Assembly (NCBI GenBank): GCA_007121375.1
Contig: SKLX01000103.1
Span: 1 to 7,033 of the forward strand
Source of the DNA: Bacillota bacterium
Lineage (GTDB): Bacteria; Bacillota; Dethiobacteria; SKNC01
Direction: 5' to 3'
Length of the DNA stretch: 7,033 nt
This document shows, piece after piece, positions 6,430-7,033 of this stretch. The notes beneath the pieces are model-generated. The model was not told the origin of the DNA, did no database searches, and saw only the letters and a program-made list of their open reading frames with translations. The position numbers and the translations under genes are program-made. Every line of letters begins with the position of its first letter. Within the stretch, counting starts at the first letter, position 1.

Positions 6430-7033
6430 CCAGATCACCTTCTCCTTCATAAGATATTCTTTCCGAATCATACTCAAAATCAAGCCTGAAATCAGAGTCA
6501 CCCGGCAGCAGGTCCTTCATTTCTGCTGGTGGCACTTCAATGATAGCGTCATCCACAGGGGACCTTAAGAGAAGCCGGAGAGATCCCTTTTCGGAAGCCA
6601 GGACCAGCTTCGGGGCATCGGAAGCCTCTACAGCCAGGGTCATGGTGGAGGTATCTCCTTCGGTGCCCTCCTGGCTGGGTACCAGGGTTTGCCCCGTGGC
6701 CAGGACCTTTAAGTTCTGTAAAACATAGGTGGTTAAAGTAGCGCTTCTCGAATCCTGTTCTTCCTCCCCTTCACCGGGCACTTCCAGGTCAAGGGTGGCC
6801 ACAATATCAATTTTATTGCCTGGTTTAACCAGGTTAGATACGGCTATTACCCGGCTTACAGCGATAGATACAGCCCGGTAACCGGGTTCAACCTGGTAAG
6901 CCAGGCCGTCTTCATAGGAGTCTTCTGTGACCAGCTTGTCCCGGAGAAGCTGTTCTCCTTCCACCATACTTGTTTTAGCTACTGCCCCTGCCACCTGGGC
7001 CTTATCCTTAAGGGCATTGGGGTGGACGAAATC
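6416..7033 (-). CDS. cpaB: Tad pilus assembly protein CpaB/RcpC (5' end outside window)
   Basis: CpaB/RcpC is an extracytoplasmic Tad pilus protein anchored by an N-terminal membrane helix. In Gram-negatives it works with the secretin CpaC/RcpA. The 205 visible residues are open to the right edge, so the membrane anchor and the start (probably some 50-80 residues) lie beyond 7033. An internal GTG at 6994 is not the start. Visible residues 1-37 are the end of an SAF domain, including VAKTSMVEGEQLLRDKLV (18-35). The RcpC domain follows with GYRAVSIAVS (51-60), PGNKIDIVAT (71-80), a short acidic loop GEGEEEQDSR (87-96), TYVLQNLKVLATGQ (102-115), and MTLAVEASDAPKLVLASEKG (131-150). The acidic C-terminal tail from about 165 is low in recognisable motifs. 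It is the most upstream visible gene of the tad operon and overlaps cpaE by 14 bases. Confidence 0.9.
   Translation of the reverse strand, partial: DFVHPNALKDKAQVAGAVAKTSMVEGEQLLRDKLVTEDSYEDGLAYQVEPGYRAVSIAVSRVIAVSNLVKPGNKIDIVATLDLEVPGEGEEEQDSRSATLTTYVLQNLKVLATGQTLVPSQEGTEGDTSTMTLAVEASDAPKLVLASEKGSLRLLLRSPVDDAIIEVPPAEMKDLLPGDSDFRLDFEYDSERISYEGEGDLDVQN
6433..6447 (-). promoter_or_regulatory. Ribosome binding site for cpaE inside the cpaB end
   Basis: On the minus strand AAGGAG (6442-6447) is directly followed by AAGGTGATC (6433-6441), 3 bases before the ATG at 6429. Each part matches one half of the sequence complementary to the 16S rRNA 3' end (AAGGAGGTGATC). This supports the start at 6429. 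The site lies in cpaB codons, so cpaE translation is probably coupled to cpaB. Confidence 0.65.

Noticed and set aside
6430..6501. Longer cpaE starting at 6501
   Set aside because: The extra 24 residues are not part of the receiver fold, overlap cpaB coding sequence further, and lack a ribosome site as good as the one before 6429.

Overview
The window suggests a bacterium of the Firmicutes, most likely a Clostridia-type lineage. The reasons are strong AGGAGG-like ribosome binding sites, moderately AT-rich sequence, the housekeeping pair birA-coaX, and a Tad/Flp pilus gene set with the usual Gram-positive order. The species cannot be named from the sequence alone. Every gene is ordinary in kind. 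I see no mobile element, CRISPR array, tRNA, rRNA or riboswitch, and no gap between genes longer than about 70 bases.

Left part, plus strand (1-1820). A good sigma-A-type promoter lies at 3-31. It is followed by birA, a bifunctional biotin-protein ligase with an N-terminal helix-turn-helix, and by coaX, a type III pantothenate kinase. Sixteen bases separate them, so they should be co-transcribed. Both serve cofactor supply: BirA attaches biotin to carboxylases, and CoaX starts coenzyme A synthesis from pantothenate.

Right part, minus strand (1842-7033, continuing past the right edge). Five closely packed genes form the assembly-motor half of a Tad (tight adherence) type IVc pilus locus. In transcription order they are cpaB (5' end outside the window), a receiver-CpaE/TadZ fusion, tadA (cpaF), tadB and tadC. 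Gaps are at most 27 bases and cpaB overlaps cpaE by 14, so this is one operon read right to left. TadA is the hexameric ATPase, TadB and TadC are the inner-membrane platform, the CpaE protein is a MinD/ParA-like localization factor, and CpaB is an extracytoplasmic assembly protein. Pilin, prepilin peptidase and any pseudopilins are not in the window and would be expected to the right of 7033.

The two operons converge at 1820/1842 with only 21 bases between stop codons and no recognisable intrinsic terminator. The points most worth a second look are in the CpaE protein. It has an intact phospho-acceptor receiver domain joined to a complete deviant Walker ATPase, and its C-terminus resembles the MinD membrane-targeting helix. 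I did not find evidence for a wholly new system.
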